From the NCBI GenBank assembly GCA_035652095.1, contig DASREM010000028.1, forward strand, positions 531,550-595,549: a stretch of 64,000 bases of DNA. Direction: 5' to 3'. A model generated the notes under the pieces. That model did no database searches. It had not been told where the DNA came from and worked only from the letters and a program-made list of their open reading frames with translations. This document shows positions 35,309-44,125 of the stretch, piece after piece. The stretch is from DASREM01 sp035652095. GTDB taxonomy: Bacteria; Acidobacteriota; Terriglobia; Terriglobales; Acidobacteriaceae. Within the stretch, counting starts at the first letter, position 1; each line of letters starts with the position of its first letter. A program made the translations under genes and the position numbers.

Positions 35309-35336
35309 TTGCAAGTGAATATCTATCAGCTATAAT
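35309..35336 (+). promoter_or_regulatory. Sigma-70-type promoter of the leuB-like gene
   Basis: TTGCAA (35309-35314), 16-nt spacer, TATAAT (35331-35336). It lies about 38 nt ahead of the translation start. Confidence 0.6.
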
Positions 35337-35373
35337 ACAGCTAAGTTCCTGATTCTGCGTTCCCTGTGTTATT

Positions 35374-36450
35374 TTGCCATCCGTGAGCCAGAAAAAACGT
35401 ATCGCCGTTCTTCCCGGAGACGGGATCGGTAAGGAAGTCGTCCCGCAAGCGGTCCAGGTGATCCAGGCGGCGGGCGCTGCCGTGGAGTTTTCGGAATTCG
35501 ACTGGGGAGCGGACCGCTACCTTGGCGATGGCATCACCGTCCCCCCCGACGGCTTCGCGATGCTGGGGCGGGATTTCGATGCCATTCTCGTCGGCGCCTT
35601 CGGAGATCCGCGAGTCAAGACCAATATTCATGCCAAGGAAATTCTGCTTGGCATGCGCTTCAAGATGGATCTGTTCGCCAATGTCCGTCCCGTGCGCCTG
35701 ATGGACGCTGCGCTTTGCCCGCTCAAGGGGATTGAACCGAAAGACATCGATTTCGTCGTGATCCGCGAGAACACCGAGGGGGTGTACGGAGACTTAGGGG
35801 GCGTGTTCAAGCAGGGAACTGCGGACGAAATTGCGACGCAGGAAGATATCAACACCCGCAAGGGCGTAGAGCGCATCATTCGTTTTGCCTTCGAGTATTG
35901 TGAGCGCAACAAGAAACTCGACGGGTCGGGGCGGAAAAAGGTTCTGATGTGCGACAAGTCGAACGCCATGACTCACGCTGGCGGCTTATGGCAGCGCACC
36001 TTCAAGGAAGTCGCGCGCGAATATCCGCAGATCACCCCCGAACACATGTACGTGGACGCGCTCGGCATGCAGATCGTGCGCGATCCTCGGCAGTTTGACG
36101 TGATCGTTACCAACAACATGTTTGGCGACATCATCACCGACCTGGCCGCCGGCATTCAGGGTGGACTGGGCATGGCGGCCAGCGGAAATATTCATCCCGG
36201 AAAGACTTCGATGTTCGAACCGGTGCACGGGTCGGCGCCTCCGATCGCGGGCAAGAACATTGCCAACCCGTTCGGTGCGATTCTGACTGGAGCGATGATG
36301 CTGAATCATCTTGGGCTGAGTGCTGAGGCGGACAGGATTGAAGCTGCCGTGCTCGAGGCGGTGCGGCAGAAGAAGACCACCGTGGACATTGGCGGGAAAT
36401 TGGGAACCAGGGAAGCCGGGGAGTGGGTAAGAGACCATCTAGCACGTTAG
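35374..36450 (+). CDS. 3-isopropylmalate/isocitrate dehydrogenase family protein
   Basis: An NAD-dependent beta-decarboxylating dehydrogenase, 358 aa. Motifs are VLPGDGIGKEVV, IRENTEGVYGD, the Asp/Asn set in DKSNAMTHAGGLW, and NMFGDIITDLAAGIQGGLGMAASGNI, and GSAPPIAGKNIANP near the coenzyme site. Leucine biosynthesis (leuB) is the likeliest role. The wording around RPVRLMDAALCPLKGIEPKDIDFV also fits the tartrate/isopropylmalate group, so I do not name the gene. The start is TTG 35374 or GTG 35383; neither has an SD. Confidence 0.85.
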   Translation: MPSVSQKKRIAVLPGDGIGKEVVPQAVQVIQAAGAAVEFSEFDWGADRYLGDGITVPPDGFAMLGRDFDAILVGAFGDPRVKTNIHAKEILLGMRFKMDLFANVRPVRLMDAALCPLKGIEPKDIDFVVIRENTEGVYGDLGGVFKQGTADEIATQEDINTRKGVERIIRFAFEYCERNKKLDGSGRKKVLMCDKSNAMTHAGGLWQRTFKEVAREYPQITPEHMYVDALGMQIVRDPRQFDVIVTNNMFGDIITDLAAGIQGGLGMAASGNIHPGKTSMFEPVHGSAPPIAGKNIANPFGAILTGAMMLNHLGLSAEADRIEAAVLEAVRQKKTTVDIGGKLGTREAGEWVRDHLAR

Positions 36451-36468
36451 TGCGGTGCTGCAGGCAAG

Positions 36469-36500
36469 AGCAGATTCCTCGCCTTTAGCTCGGAATGACA
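36469..36500 (-). repeat. REP-like intergenic element, copy 3
   Basis: On the minus strand it reads TGTCATTCCGAGC...GCGAGGAATCTGCTC, the same layout as the copies at 17.9 and 24.1 kb but inverted. It lies just after the leuB-like stop. Confidence 0.45.
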
Positions 36501-36525
36501 AGGTGGAGAGGGTGAAGTTCAATGG

Positions 36526-36589
36526 CCAACGACCAATGGCCAAACGACCAACGACCAATAGCCAACGACCATCGACCTGGGACCAACGA
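36526..36589. repeat. Heptameric tandem repeat, consensus CCAACGA
   Basis: Nine units in a row: CCAACGA, CCAATGG, CCAAACGA (one extra base), CCAACGA, CCAATAG, CCAACGA, CCATCGA, CCTGGGA, CCAACGA. It ends 6 nt before the TPR gene stop at 36596. On the minus strand the unit is TTGGTCG. It is non-coding in any supported gene. Confidence 0.75.
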
Positions 36590-36595
36590 CGAAAT

Positions 36596-37081
36596 TTAGT
36601 TGCACATCGCGCGCAGTCGTCGCACTCCGGCCAGCGCAGCGGTGTAGCGGCGATCCAGCGCCAGCGCGTTCGCATAGCACTCGCGAGCTTTTTCCCACTG
36701 GTGCCGATGCTCGTAGACGCGTCCCAGGTTGAAGTGCGGATAGCAACGCGCGTCGTAGCGCAGCGACTTGATGGCTTTTTCAAACCAGGGAATCGCGTCG
36801 TCCCATTTTCCTTGTTCAATCAGGTACGCGCCGATATCGTTGTAAGGATTGCCGAACTCGGGATCCACCCTGATCGCCTCCAGACAGTCGGCGATGGCGC
36901 GATCGTAATCGTTCATGAATGAGTAGGTCCAGCCCCGGAAGGTGTACGCCTCGGCGCTGGGAAAGGCCGCGATGGAACGGGTATAAAGCTCGATGGCTTG
37001 CTGATATTCTCCAGCCATCTGCTTTTCGTAAGCGTGGCGGAACAACTCGGCGGCCATCTCGCGGGAATCGGAATCGGGCAT
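36596..37081 (-). CDS. Tetratricopeptide-repeat protein
   Basis: A 161-aa soluble protein, no signal peptide, with about four TPR units: AAELFRHAYEKQMAGEYQQAIELYTRSI, AEAYTFRGWTYSFMNDYDRAIADCLEAI, NPYNDIGAYLIEQGKWDDAIPWFEKAI, and PHFNLGRVYEHRHQWEKARECYANALAL. It would act as a protein-binding scaffold. The start is ATG 37081; an upstream in-frame extension lacks repeats and runs into the divergent metalloprotease gene. Only 11 nt separate the two starts. Confidence 0.85.
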   Translation of the reverse strand: MPDSDSREMAAELFRHAYEKQMAGEYQQAIELYTRSIAAFPSAEAYTFRGWTYSFMNDYDRAIADCLEAIRVDPEFGNPYNDIGAYLIEQGKWDDAIPWFEKAIKSLRYDARCYPHFNLGRVYEHRHQWEKARECYANALALDRRYTAALAGVRRLRAMCN

Positions 37082-37092
37082 AGACGGACTCA

Positions 37093-38565
37093 ATGACGCA
37101 AACCCAAAAATTCTACCGGAAGTTGTGGGCTGTTTCTTTTGTTCTTCTGCTCGCGGGATCGTTATGGGCGCAAGCCCCGGCTCAGACCGGGACTGCGGAG
37201 CGGCCAAGCGCGAGCGGGAACACTGGCGCCGCCAAAGCCGCCGGGCAGGATGACGCCGCCACCAAGGTCTCAACGCCGCAGACAGAAGCGCTCTTTCGCT
37301 CGGTTGACCAGATCCTGCAATTTGCCAGCCGGGAAACCGCGCTGCCCAGGAAAAAGGAGGTAAAGCGCAGGCTCACCAGCCGCGACGAAGTCGTTGCATA
37401 TCTCGAAAAGAACATGACCGAAGACAAAGATGCGCAGCGGTTGCGCCGCTCCGAACTGGTGCTCAAGAAGTTTGGCCTGTTGCCGAGAGATTTCAACCTG
37501 CAGATGTTCCTGGTGGCGTTATTGCGCGAACAGGTCGCCGGGTACTACGACTTCAAAACCAAGACCGTGAACCTGCTGGACTGGGTGGATCTGGAACAGC
37601 AAAAGCCCGTGATGGCGCACGAACTCACCCATGCGCTCCAGGACCAGAATTTCGACCTCGAGAAATGGATGAAGGCGGGAGACATCGATCTCGACAGTAA
37701 AAAACATCCCAGCGCGGAAGAGATGAACAAAGATGAGGAGAACACCGCGCGCCAGGCGGTCATCGAAGGCCAGGCCATGGCAGTGCTGATTGACTACGAT
37801 CTGCGCCCGACCGGGCAGACGCTTCAGAACTCGCGTGCGATCATGAAGGCGCTTGAAGACGGAATGATCGTGGGCACGCCCGATTCCCCGCAATTCCAGA
37901 ACGCCCCCCTGTACCTGAAAGAAGCGCTGACCTTTCCCTACCGGTACGGGGTGGAGTTCGTGGTTGACCTGCTGGAGTCGGGGGGCAAGGAGAAAGCTTT
38001 TGCCGGCACCTTCAAGAACCCGCCGCGCACCACGCGGGAGATCATGGAGCCGAAAACTTACCTGGCCGGGGAGAAGCTGCCTCCCATGAAAATCCCTGAT
38101 TTCGAACAGGACTTCAAAGATTACGAGCGCTTCGACCTGGGCGCGGTGGGAGAGTTCGATGTCGCGGTATTGATTGATCAATATGCCGGCGTAGAGCGGT
38201 CACGGCAGATGTATCCGAAGTGGCGCGGCGGCTATTACTTTGCCGGGCATTCGAAGAAGGACCTCAATGGACCTCTTGGTCTGCTTTACGTTTCGAAGTG
38301 GGCCAGTCCCGAGTGGGCCGCGCAATTCGCAGCGGTGTACGCCAGCGGACTCACCCAGCGTTATAAGCACGTGGATGCACCGGATGAGTTCGGGGCCACG
38401 GATGTTGTCCAAAACACTGAAAGAGAATCCTTGAGTGGTAGAAACACATTCAACACCGAAGACGGACTCGTGGTCATCGAAGTCAGAGACGATCAGGTAT
38501 TCGTGAGCGAAAGTCTGGACCGGGCGACCACCGAGAAGCTGGAAGCGGATGTGTGGGGAAAATAG
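37093..38565 (+). CDS. Putative secreted zinc metalloprotease (HExxH)
   Basis: A 490-aa exported protein with signal peptide residues 1-26. The zinc motif is in MAHELTHALQDQNF, near residue 175, with Glu as general base; DNEEN-type partners follow in EMNKDEENTARQAVIEGQAMAVL. HELTHALQDQ resembles bacterial proteins of the M-type gluzincin/unassigned peptidase group, and I do not recognise a named family. A conserved region LYVSKWASPEWAAQFAAVYASGL lies near the C-terminus. The SD is weak. It diverges from the TPR gene. Confidence 0.6.
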   Translation: MTQTQKFYRKLWAVSFVLLLAGSLWAQAPAQTGTAERPSASGNTGAAKAAGQDDAATKVSTPQTEALFRSVDQILQFASRETALPRKKEVKRRLTSRDEVVAYLEKNMTEDKDAQRLRRSELVLKKFGLLPRDFNLQMFLVALLREQVAGYYDFKTKTVNLLDWVDLEQQKPVMAHELTHALQDQNFDLEKWMKAGDIDLDSKKHPSAEEMNKDEENTARQAVIEGQAMAVLIDYDLRPTGQTLQNSRAIMKALEDGMIVGTPDSPQFQNAPLYLKEALTFPYRYGVEFVVDLLESGGKEKAFAGTFKNPPRTTREIMEPKTYLAGEKLPPMKIPDFEQDFKDYERFDLGAVGEFDVAVLIDQYAGVERSRQMYPKWRGGYYFAGHSKKDLNGPLGLLYVSKWASPEWAAQFAAVYASGLTQRYKHVDAPDEFGATDVVQNTERESLSGRNTFNTEDGLVVIEVRDDQVFVSESLDRATTEKLEADVWGK

Positions 38566-38599
38566 TTCCTCTTATATTTGACGCGCGAGGCCCCGTCAT

Positions 38600-39790
38600 T
38601 TATTTCGCCAAAAATCCCCGCACCGTGGCTTTCACCATAAAAGGTTTCCCCTCGCGCTCGAAGGTTAGCGTACGGACGTCGCCCGGAGATCCTCCCAGCA
38701 ACGACCAGACCTGCCCCATGGTGCCGCCCTTGGCGGGAGTGTCGTCAATGGTGAGCAGAACATCCCCGGCCTTGACGTCTGCAACCGCAGGCTTGCCCAG
38801 GTATTCGGCCACCCCGGCCACTGTGTAGCGTCCGTCGGGCTCAGGACGAATCGTAAGGCCGATCACGTTTATCTCGGGAGAAATCTTCTTGAAAACTTTG
38901 TCGATATAAATCGTCGCATGCACGTAGTCGATTCCGACTCGATCTCCGAGAAACGCATTTGCTCCGAGCAGGCCAGCAGTGGGAACTCCCGCCCGTTTTT
39001 CGAACCAAGCCAACCCCTTCTCTTCAAACGAAGCCATGCCAACTTCGTTGAGCGGAACGCCTCCGAAATCGATCCCCGGCACTCGTAACAACTGGAGTTG
39101 CGGTTCGTCTTCCCAGCCCCACATGTTGGCAGCGCCAACGGCTCCAGTGGCGCGCGGCCAATCGGGGTGGACCTTCATCAGTTTCGCGATCAGCGTAGCG
39201 GAAACGAAGCTGTAGGAGGCACCCACGTCCAATGCGAGGTTGTGATCCTCGCCGTCGATCTTTGCGGGAACCTGGACCAGGCCATTCTGTTGGTTGACGG
39301 TGGCTTTCGCGGCAAGGCCCTGGAACTTAAGGGTGCCCGGAGCGGCGATGGTGAATTCCCGGTTGGGATAATCCACCTGCACATCGTAATGATGAAGCAG
39401 GGTAGAAGGCAGATTGATCTCGGCACTCATGCCCGGGGCGATGGCATCTCGCGCCACCAGCACCTTGACTCGTTTGATGTCGCCGGGATGCAGTTGCATC
39501 CCTCCTACGATCAAGGTTGGCGGAGGCGGAGCGCTGCGAATTTTGAGGCCGCCCTCTTGCTTGAGGTCCGCCGAAATCTCCAGCCCCAGCTTCTTCGCCA
39601 GCTCCTCCGTGATCCACATCTCGGGATTACCGTTGTCCACCCAGCCACGCACGCGCTTGGTGCTGCCGTCGGGAAGCGGGAAGCGCACATCAATCACGAC
39701 GCGGTTATGGTCGAGCGTGATCGGGATGGTGGCTGTGGTCTGGGCGAATCCGGAGACGACCAGTGCAAGCAGGGCGGCGGCGAGTTTCAT
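38600..39790 (-). CDS. Retropepsin-like protein with C-terminal PDZ domain, exported
   Basis: A 396-aa protein with signal peptide residues 1-16. Two retropepsin-like halves are suggested. The first is IDVRFPLPDGSTKRVRGWVDNGNP (35-56), where the catalytic Asp-Thr/Ser-Gly is replaced by DNG. The second is HNLALDVGASYSFVS near 190, which reads DVG. Residues about 310-395 form a PDZ domain (YTVAGVAEYLGKPAVADVKAGDVLLTIDDTP). The altered triads make proteolysis doubtful, so it may be an inactive binding protein. No operon partner. Confidence 0.65.
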   Translation of the reverse strand: MKLAAALLALVVSGFAQTTATIPITLDHNRVVIDVRFPLPDGSTKRVRGWVDNGNPEMWITEELAKKLGLEISADLKQEGGLKIRSAPPPPTLIVGGMQLHPGDIKRVKVLVARDAIAPGMSAEINLPSTLLHHYDVQVDYPNREFTIAAPGTLKFQGLAAKATVNQQNGLVQVPAKIDGEDHNLALDVGASYSFVSATLIAKLMKVHPDWPRATGAVGAANMWGWEDEPQLQLLRVPGIDFGGVPLNEVGMASFEEKGLAWFEKRAGVPTAGLLGANAFLGDRVGIDYVHATIYIDKVFKKISPEINVIGLTIRPEPDGRYTVAGVAEYLGKPAVADVKAGDVLLTIDDTPAKGGTMGQVWSLLGGSPGDVRTLTFEREGKPFMVKATVRGFLAK

Positions 39791-39959
39791 GACAGGATTC
39801 TACTCGGTCAAGTTGGATCCTTGGCAGACCTGGACGCCTCGTCCGGCGGCAGCCTTAGCTCGCAACAAGGCAGCTGGGGCGTCCCCCGGCATTCCATTCG
39901 GATTCACCCTGTATAATCACGAGTTCACTTTCAACACTACACCTTGTTCCGGAGGGCGA

Positions 39960-40832
39960 TTGGCGCAGGCGGAGATCGGCATTATTGGCGGGAGCGGGCT
40001 TTATAACATGCCCGGCTTGTCGGAAATTCAGGAAGTGAAACAACAGACTCCCTTCGGCGACCCCTCTGATGCCTACGTTCTCGGCAAGCTCGAGGGCCGC
40101 AAGGTTGCGTTTCTCGCGCGTCATGGACGCGGGCACCGCCTGCTTCCCAGCGAATTGAATTTTCGCGCCAATATTTACGGCTTCAAGCAACTGGGCGTGG
40201 AGCGCATTGTTTCGGTCTCGGCCGTGGGTTCTTTGAAGGAAGAACACAAGCCCCTGGATTTCGTGATTCCCGATCAATTTTTCGATCGCACCCGCCATCG
40301 CGTGGACACATTTTTCGGCGAAGGCGTGGTTGCGCACGTTACCTTTGCCGATCCTGTCTGTTCTGAGCTGGCGAAAACGGTGGAAATCGCGTGCGGCAAG
40401 ATGGACGTGACCGCCAAGCATGGTGGGACTTATCTGTGCATGGAGGGTCCGCAATTCTCCACCAAGGCGGAGTCCAACATTTACCGCAGTTGGGGCATGG
40501 ACGTGATTGGAATGACGAACCTCCAGGAGGCGAAGCTGGCGCGCGAAGCCGAGCTCTGCTACGTCACCATCGCCATGGTGACGGATTACGATTGCTGGCA
40601 CCCGCATCACGATTCGGTTACGGTCGATCAAGTCGTCGCCGTACTCATGAAGAACGCCGAGAACGCCTGCAAGGTGGTGCGTGAAACGGTTGCGCATATG
40701 CCGCAGCAGCGAGGCTGCAAATGCGGCTCCGCGCTCGCGCATGCTCTTCTGACCGATCCGGGCACGATTCCCGCAGCCGCCCGGAAAAAATTGAGTTTGA
40801 TTCTCGATAAATACCTGGACAAGAAATCCTGA
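39960..40832 (+). CDS. mtnP: S-methyl-5'-thioadenosine phosphorylase
   Basis: Cleaves methylthioadenosine to adenine and methylthioribose-1-phosphate. The 290 aa start IGIIGGSGLYNMPGL, with the phosphate-site RHGRGH and MEGPQFSTKAESNIYR. The adenine-selective DYDCWHPHHDSVTV (Asp residues) favours MTAP over purine phosphorylases that use Asn. Near the C-terminus GCKCGSAL has the CxC disulfide seen in thermostable hexameric MTAPs. The start is TTG at 39960 with GGAGG at 39951-39955. An ATG-based longer start at 39414 overlaps the opposite gene and is rejected. It leads a long operon. Confidence 0.9.
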   Translation: MAQAEIGIIGGSGLYNMPGLSEIQEVKQQTPFGDPSDAYVLGKLEGRKVAFLARHGRGHRLLPSELNFRANIYGFKQLGVERIVSVSAVGSLKEEHKPLDFVIPDQFFDRTRHRVDTFFGEGVVAHVTFADPVCSELAKTVEIACGKMDVTAKHGGTYLCMEGPQFSTKAESNIYRSWGMDVIGMTNLQEAKLAREAELCYVTIAMVTDYDCWHPHHDSVTVDQVVAVLMKNAENACKVVRETVAHMPQQRGCKCGSALAHALLTDPGTIPAAARKKLSLILDKYLDKKS

Positions 40833-41755
40833 TGAGCATTGTTGCCGTTGGTTCCGTCGCTTTCGATTCCATTACCACGCCCTCGGGCAGCGTCCAGGAT
40901 GTGCTGGGCGGCGCTGCCACCTACTTCGCGCTGGCCGCCAGTTACTTCACCCAGGTTCGAGTGGTTGGTGTCGTGGGGGACGATTTCACTGCACAACATG
41001 AAGAGGTGCTAAAGAGCCACAACATCGATACCCGCGGCATTGAGCACGCCCCGGGCAAGACCTTCCGCTGGGGCGGCCAGTACCTGGACAACTTGAACGA
41101 GGCCAAGACCGACTATACCGAGCTGAACGTGTTCGAAAATTTTCAGCCGAGGATCCCGGTAGAGTACATGGACTCGCAATTCCTGTTTCTGGCAAATATC
41201 CATCCCACGCTGCAGGCCGCGGTCCGGCTGGAAATGAAAGATGTGCGCCTGACCGGCGGGGACACCATGAACTTCTGGATCAACCGCACGCGCAAAGAGT
41301 TGGGCGAGACTTTGAAGCTGGTCAATGTCCTGCTCATTAACGATAATGAAGTCAAAATGCTGTCCGGCGAAAAGAGTTTGCCCCGGGGCGCGCGCAAGGT
41401 CCTGGCCATGGGCCCGCAGGCGCTGGTGGTGAAGCACGGCGAATACGGCGCAACGATTTTCTTTCGGGAAGGCGCCTTCGGCGTAGGTACGCATCCTTTT
41501 CGCGCGCCGGCGCTGCCCATCGAAGAGGTGAAGGACCCGACCGGCGCAGGAGATTCCTTCGCGGGCGGGTTCATGGGATACATTGCGTCACAAAACGAGG
41601 TGAATCGCGAGGTCCTGAAGCGCGCCTTGTTCTATGGCGGCGTGATGGGATCGTTCGCCGTCGAGTGCTTTGGCACCGAGCGGCTGCAATCCCTTACCCG
41701 GAACGAAATCGATGGGCGCTTCCAGGTCTTCCGCGAGTTGACGCACCTGGGATGA
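40832..41755 (+). CDS. PfkB-family carbohydrate/nucleoside kinase
   Basis: A 307-aa ribokinase-fold kinase. The N-terminal motif is VLGGAATYFALAASYFTQVRVVGVVGDDF and the C-terminal motif DPTGAGDSFAGGF, whose Asp is the catalytic base. It starts by an ATG that shares one base with the MTAP stop (TGATG). Substrate may be a nucleoside or sugar from the same salvage path, for example adenosine or ribose-like; this is an inference from operon position only. Confidence 0.86.
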   Translation: MSIVAVGSVAFDSITTPSGSVQDVLGGAATYFALAASYFTQVRVVGVVGDDFTAQHEEVLKSHNIDTRGIEHAPGKTFRWGGQYLDNLNEAKTDYTELNVFENFQPRIPVEYMDSQFLFLANIHPTLQAAVRLEMKDVRLTGGDTMNFWINRTRKELGETLKLVNVLLINDNEVKMLSGEKSLPRGARKVLAMGPQALVVKHGEYGATIFFREGAFGVGTHPFRAPALPIEEVKDPTGAGDSFAGGFMGYIASQNEVNREVLKRALFYGGVMGSFAVECFGTERLQSLTRNEIDGRFQVFRELTHLG

Positions 41756-43362
41756 AGCGGCGCGAACAGCGCGAACCGGGCTACGACCACGAGTCTCTGC
41801 TGGCCGGCCAGATCGCGGCCTGCATTTCCATCCTTTCCTTTCTCTACTATCTACGAAACGATGCTCTGCTGATGTATGGCGATGCCGTGGCGCACATGAA
41901 CATTGCACGCCGCGTCATTGACTCGATGACTCCGGGGCCGCTGCAACTGGGCACGGTCTGGTTGCCGTTGCCACACATCCTGATGATCCCGTTTGTGGCT
42001 TCGAAATGGATGTGGCAGACGGGAATTGGCGGTTCCGTACCGTCCATGATTGCTTACGTGCTCTCGGTCGTCGGCATCCTGCGCCTGGTACGCGACACTC
42101 TCAGCCGGGAAACTGCACCGGACTATGCCGCGCGCACAGCAGGCTGGATCGCGGCGCTGACCTTTACCGCCAATCCGAACCTGATCTATCTGCAGACAAC
42201 GGCCATGACAGAGCCCTTATGCGTCGCGCTTTTGGTTTGGTCGCTGGTCTACTTCAGCGAATTTGTGCGGAACGCTTCCGGGACGGCATTGACGCGGTGT
42301 GGCCTTTGCGTGCTCGCCGCCTGCCTGACGCGTTACGACGGATGGTTCCTCTCAGCCGTGTTGTGCAGCGTGAGCTTGATGCTGGCGGTGAGAAACCGCA
42401 GCTTGTTTCGCCCACTTCTTCGCTTCCTTCTTCTCGCAGTTGCTGGGCCGCTGCTCTGGCTCGGGTACAACTGGATCATCTATCAAAACCCACTGGAGTT
42501 TGCCAATGGCGCCTACTCCGCCAAGGCGATCCAGGCGCGCACTATGCAAGCCGGGGCCATCAATCCCGCGCAACATAGCTTGCACACCGCGGCCACCTTT
42601 TTTCTGAAAGCAGCAAAGATGAGTGCGGCGGAGGGGAACTGGCAGAACCTGTGGGTATTCTTTGCAATCTGTGGAATTGCCGCGATCGCCTTCGAACGTC
42701 GTCTCTGGCCGCTGCTATTGCTTTGGAGTCCGCTCCCGTTCTACACCCTCTCGCTCGCCTATGGAGACGTGCCGATTTATCTTCCAGTGTGGTGGCCGTT
42801 TTCTTACTACAACGTGCGCTTCGGTATTGAACTGCTGCCTGCGTTTGCAGTCTCGGCAGCGCTCACCACCTACCTTTTCGCCAAGCTCTGGCAAAAGCCG
42901 CATAGCCGGCCCGCAGCCGCCTTCACCGCCCTGGTGCTGGTGGCCGGGAGCTATTACACGGTCTGGCGTGCCCAACCGATTACCTACCGCGAAGCATTTA
43001 TCAACTCTCGCGGCCGGATCGCTCTCGAAGCCGATGTCGCTGGCACGCTGATGCTGTTGCCGGATGGCACGACCTATCTGATGTATCTGGGGGACCACGT
43101 TGGAGCGATGCAGCGCGCCGGAATCCCTCTCTCCCACGTCATCCATGAAGGCAATCATCGCACCTGGAAAAAGCCTTCCGATCCGGAAGGCTTATGGGAG
43201 CGGGCGCTCGCTGATCCGGCCAGATATGCGGACTTTGTGATCGCATTTGCCGGAGACCCGGTTTCGACCGCAGTCCGCGACAAAGGCCTGCAGACGATTA
43301 TGGTGATTCACAGCACCGGGCAACCGGAGGCGACAATTTATCGGGCGCGCGTGGGACGGTAA
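41752..43362 (+). CDS. GT39-like polytopic membrane glycosyltransferase
   Basis: A 536-aa membrane protein with about ten helices. YGDAVAHMNIARRV after the first helix supplies the Asp typical of the first loop of GT-C (PMT/ArnT-like) enzymes. TYLTRYDGWFLS-like text and a hydrophilic C-terminal part (residues about 430-536) follow. It probably moves sugars from lipid-linked donors to a periplasmic target, but donor and acceptor are unknown. It overlaps the kinase stop by 4 nt (ATGA). Confidence 0.72.
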   Translation: MKRREQREPGYDHESLLAGQIAACISILSFLYYLRNDALLMYGDAVAHMNIARRVIDSMTPGPLQLGTVWLPLPHILMIPFVASKWMWQTGIGGSVPSMIAYVLSVVGILRLVRDTLSRETAPDYAARTAGWIAALTFTANPNLIYLQTTAMTEPLCVALLVWSLVYFSEFVRNASGTALTRCGLCVLAACLTRYDGWFLSAVLCSVSLMLAVRNRSLFRPLLRFLLLAVAGPLLWLGYNWIIYQNPLEFANGAYSAKAIQARTMQAGAINPAQHSLHTAATFFLKAAKMSAAEGNWQNLWVFFAICGIAAIAFERRLWPLLLLWSPLPFYTLSLAYGDVPIYLPVWWPFSYYNVRFGIELLPAFAVSAALTTYLFAKLWQKPHSRPAAAFTALVLVAGSYYTVWRAQPITYREAFINSRGRIALEADVAGTLMLLPDGTTYLMYLGDHVGAMQRAGIPLSHVIHEGNHRTWKKPSDPEGLWERALADPARYADFVIAFAGDPVSTAVRDKGLQTIMVIHSTGQPEATIYRARVGR

Positions 43363-43417
43363 TCAGCCGCGTCAATCGCTCCCAGGACCGCTGGGGAGTA
43401 AAATTCTTTCCATTCTG

Positions 43418-44125
43418 GTGTCTGCGATTTCTTTCACCTTCGATACGCTTCGCCACGAACTGGGCGGGGTTCTCCCCGTTGCCATCCTGCGCTTGGCGCT
43501 GGCCGCGCTGCTGGGCGGCGTGATCGGCCTGGAGCGCGAGTTCCGGCGCAAGCCTGCGGGGCTGCGCACCAACATGCTCATGTGCTTCGGTTGCGCAATG
43601 TTCACCCTGCTATCGCACCAGTTGGCGGCAGGTTTCGGCGGCGACCATACCCGGATCGCCGCGCAGATCATCCCGGGAATCGGATTTATTGGCGCCGGTT
43701 CCATCCTGCATGCGCGAGGCTCGGTCACAGGTTTGACCACGGCCGCTACCATTTTCGTAGTCGCCTCGATCGGTATGGCCTCCGGCGGAGGCCTATATGC
43801 CACCGCGATCTTTGCCACGGTGGTATTACTGATCGCCCTGGCATTGCTGGGAAGCCTGGAAGGACGTTATGCGCTGAAGGCCACCGTGCACACCTACGAA
43901 GTCAAAGGCAAAAGCACGGACAGCGTGCTGGACGAACTCAACCGCATACTGGAAACCGAACGACTCGCTATGCGGGATGTGCACGCCGCCTCATTTGAAG
44001 ACTCATCCCGCGTCATATTCGGGGTGGAGGCGTCGCGGCCTGAGCATGATGCCCTGGTGCTCCAACTGTATCAATCGAGCCAGTTCTCCTCGGTCAAGCC
44101 GTTGGGAAATATCGTCGCCGAATGA
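43418..44125 (+). CDS. MgtC/SapB family membrane protein
   Basis: A 235-aa protein. The N-terminal half has the family pattern LRLALAALLGGVIGLEREFRRKPAGLRTNMLMCFGCAMFTLLS, with four to five helices and IIPGIGFIGAGSILHARGSVTGLTTAATIF. The C-terminal 90 residues form a soluble ACT-like domain (KSTDSVLDELNRILETER...). Family members affect magnesium starvation and phosphate or ATP homeostasis. The start is GTG 43418, without a clear SD. It overlaps dapF by 4 nt. Confidence 0.85.
   Translation: MSAISFTFDTLRHELGGVLPVAILRLALAALLGGVIGLEREFRRKPAGLRTNMLMCFGCAMFTLLSHQLAAGFGGDHTRIAAQIIPGIGFIGAGSILHARGSVTGLTTAATIFVVASIGMASGGGLYATAIFATVVLLIALALLGSLEGRYALKATVHTYEVKGKSTDSVLDELNRILETERLAMRDVHAASFEDSSRVIFGVEASRPEHDALVLQLYQSSQFSSVKPLGNIVAE

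Noticed and set aside
34932..35318. 128-codon open frame on the plus strand between ygfZ and the leuB-like gene
   Set aside because: Overlaps the ygfZ start region, has no SD and no family resemblance.
36526..36589. CRISPR-like array
   Set aside because: Units are 7 bp without spacers; no cas genes in the window.
39912..39917. TATAAT box ahead of the MTA phosphorylase
   Set aside because: No acceptable -35 element at 16-18 nt, so not listed as a promoter.
39414..39960. N-terminal extension of the MTA phosphorylase frame
   Set aside because: Runs antisense through the retropepsin-like gene; the TTG with GGAGG at 39960 gives the family N-terminus.
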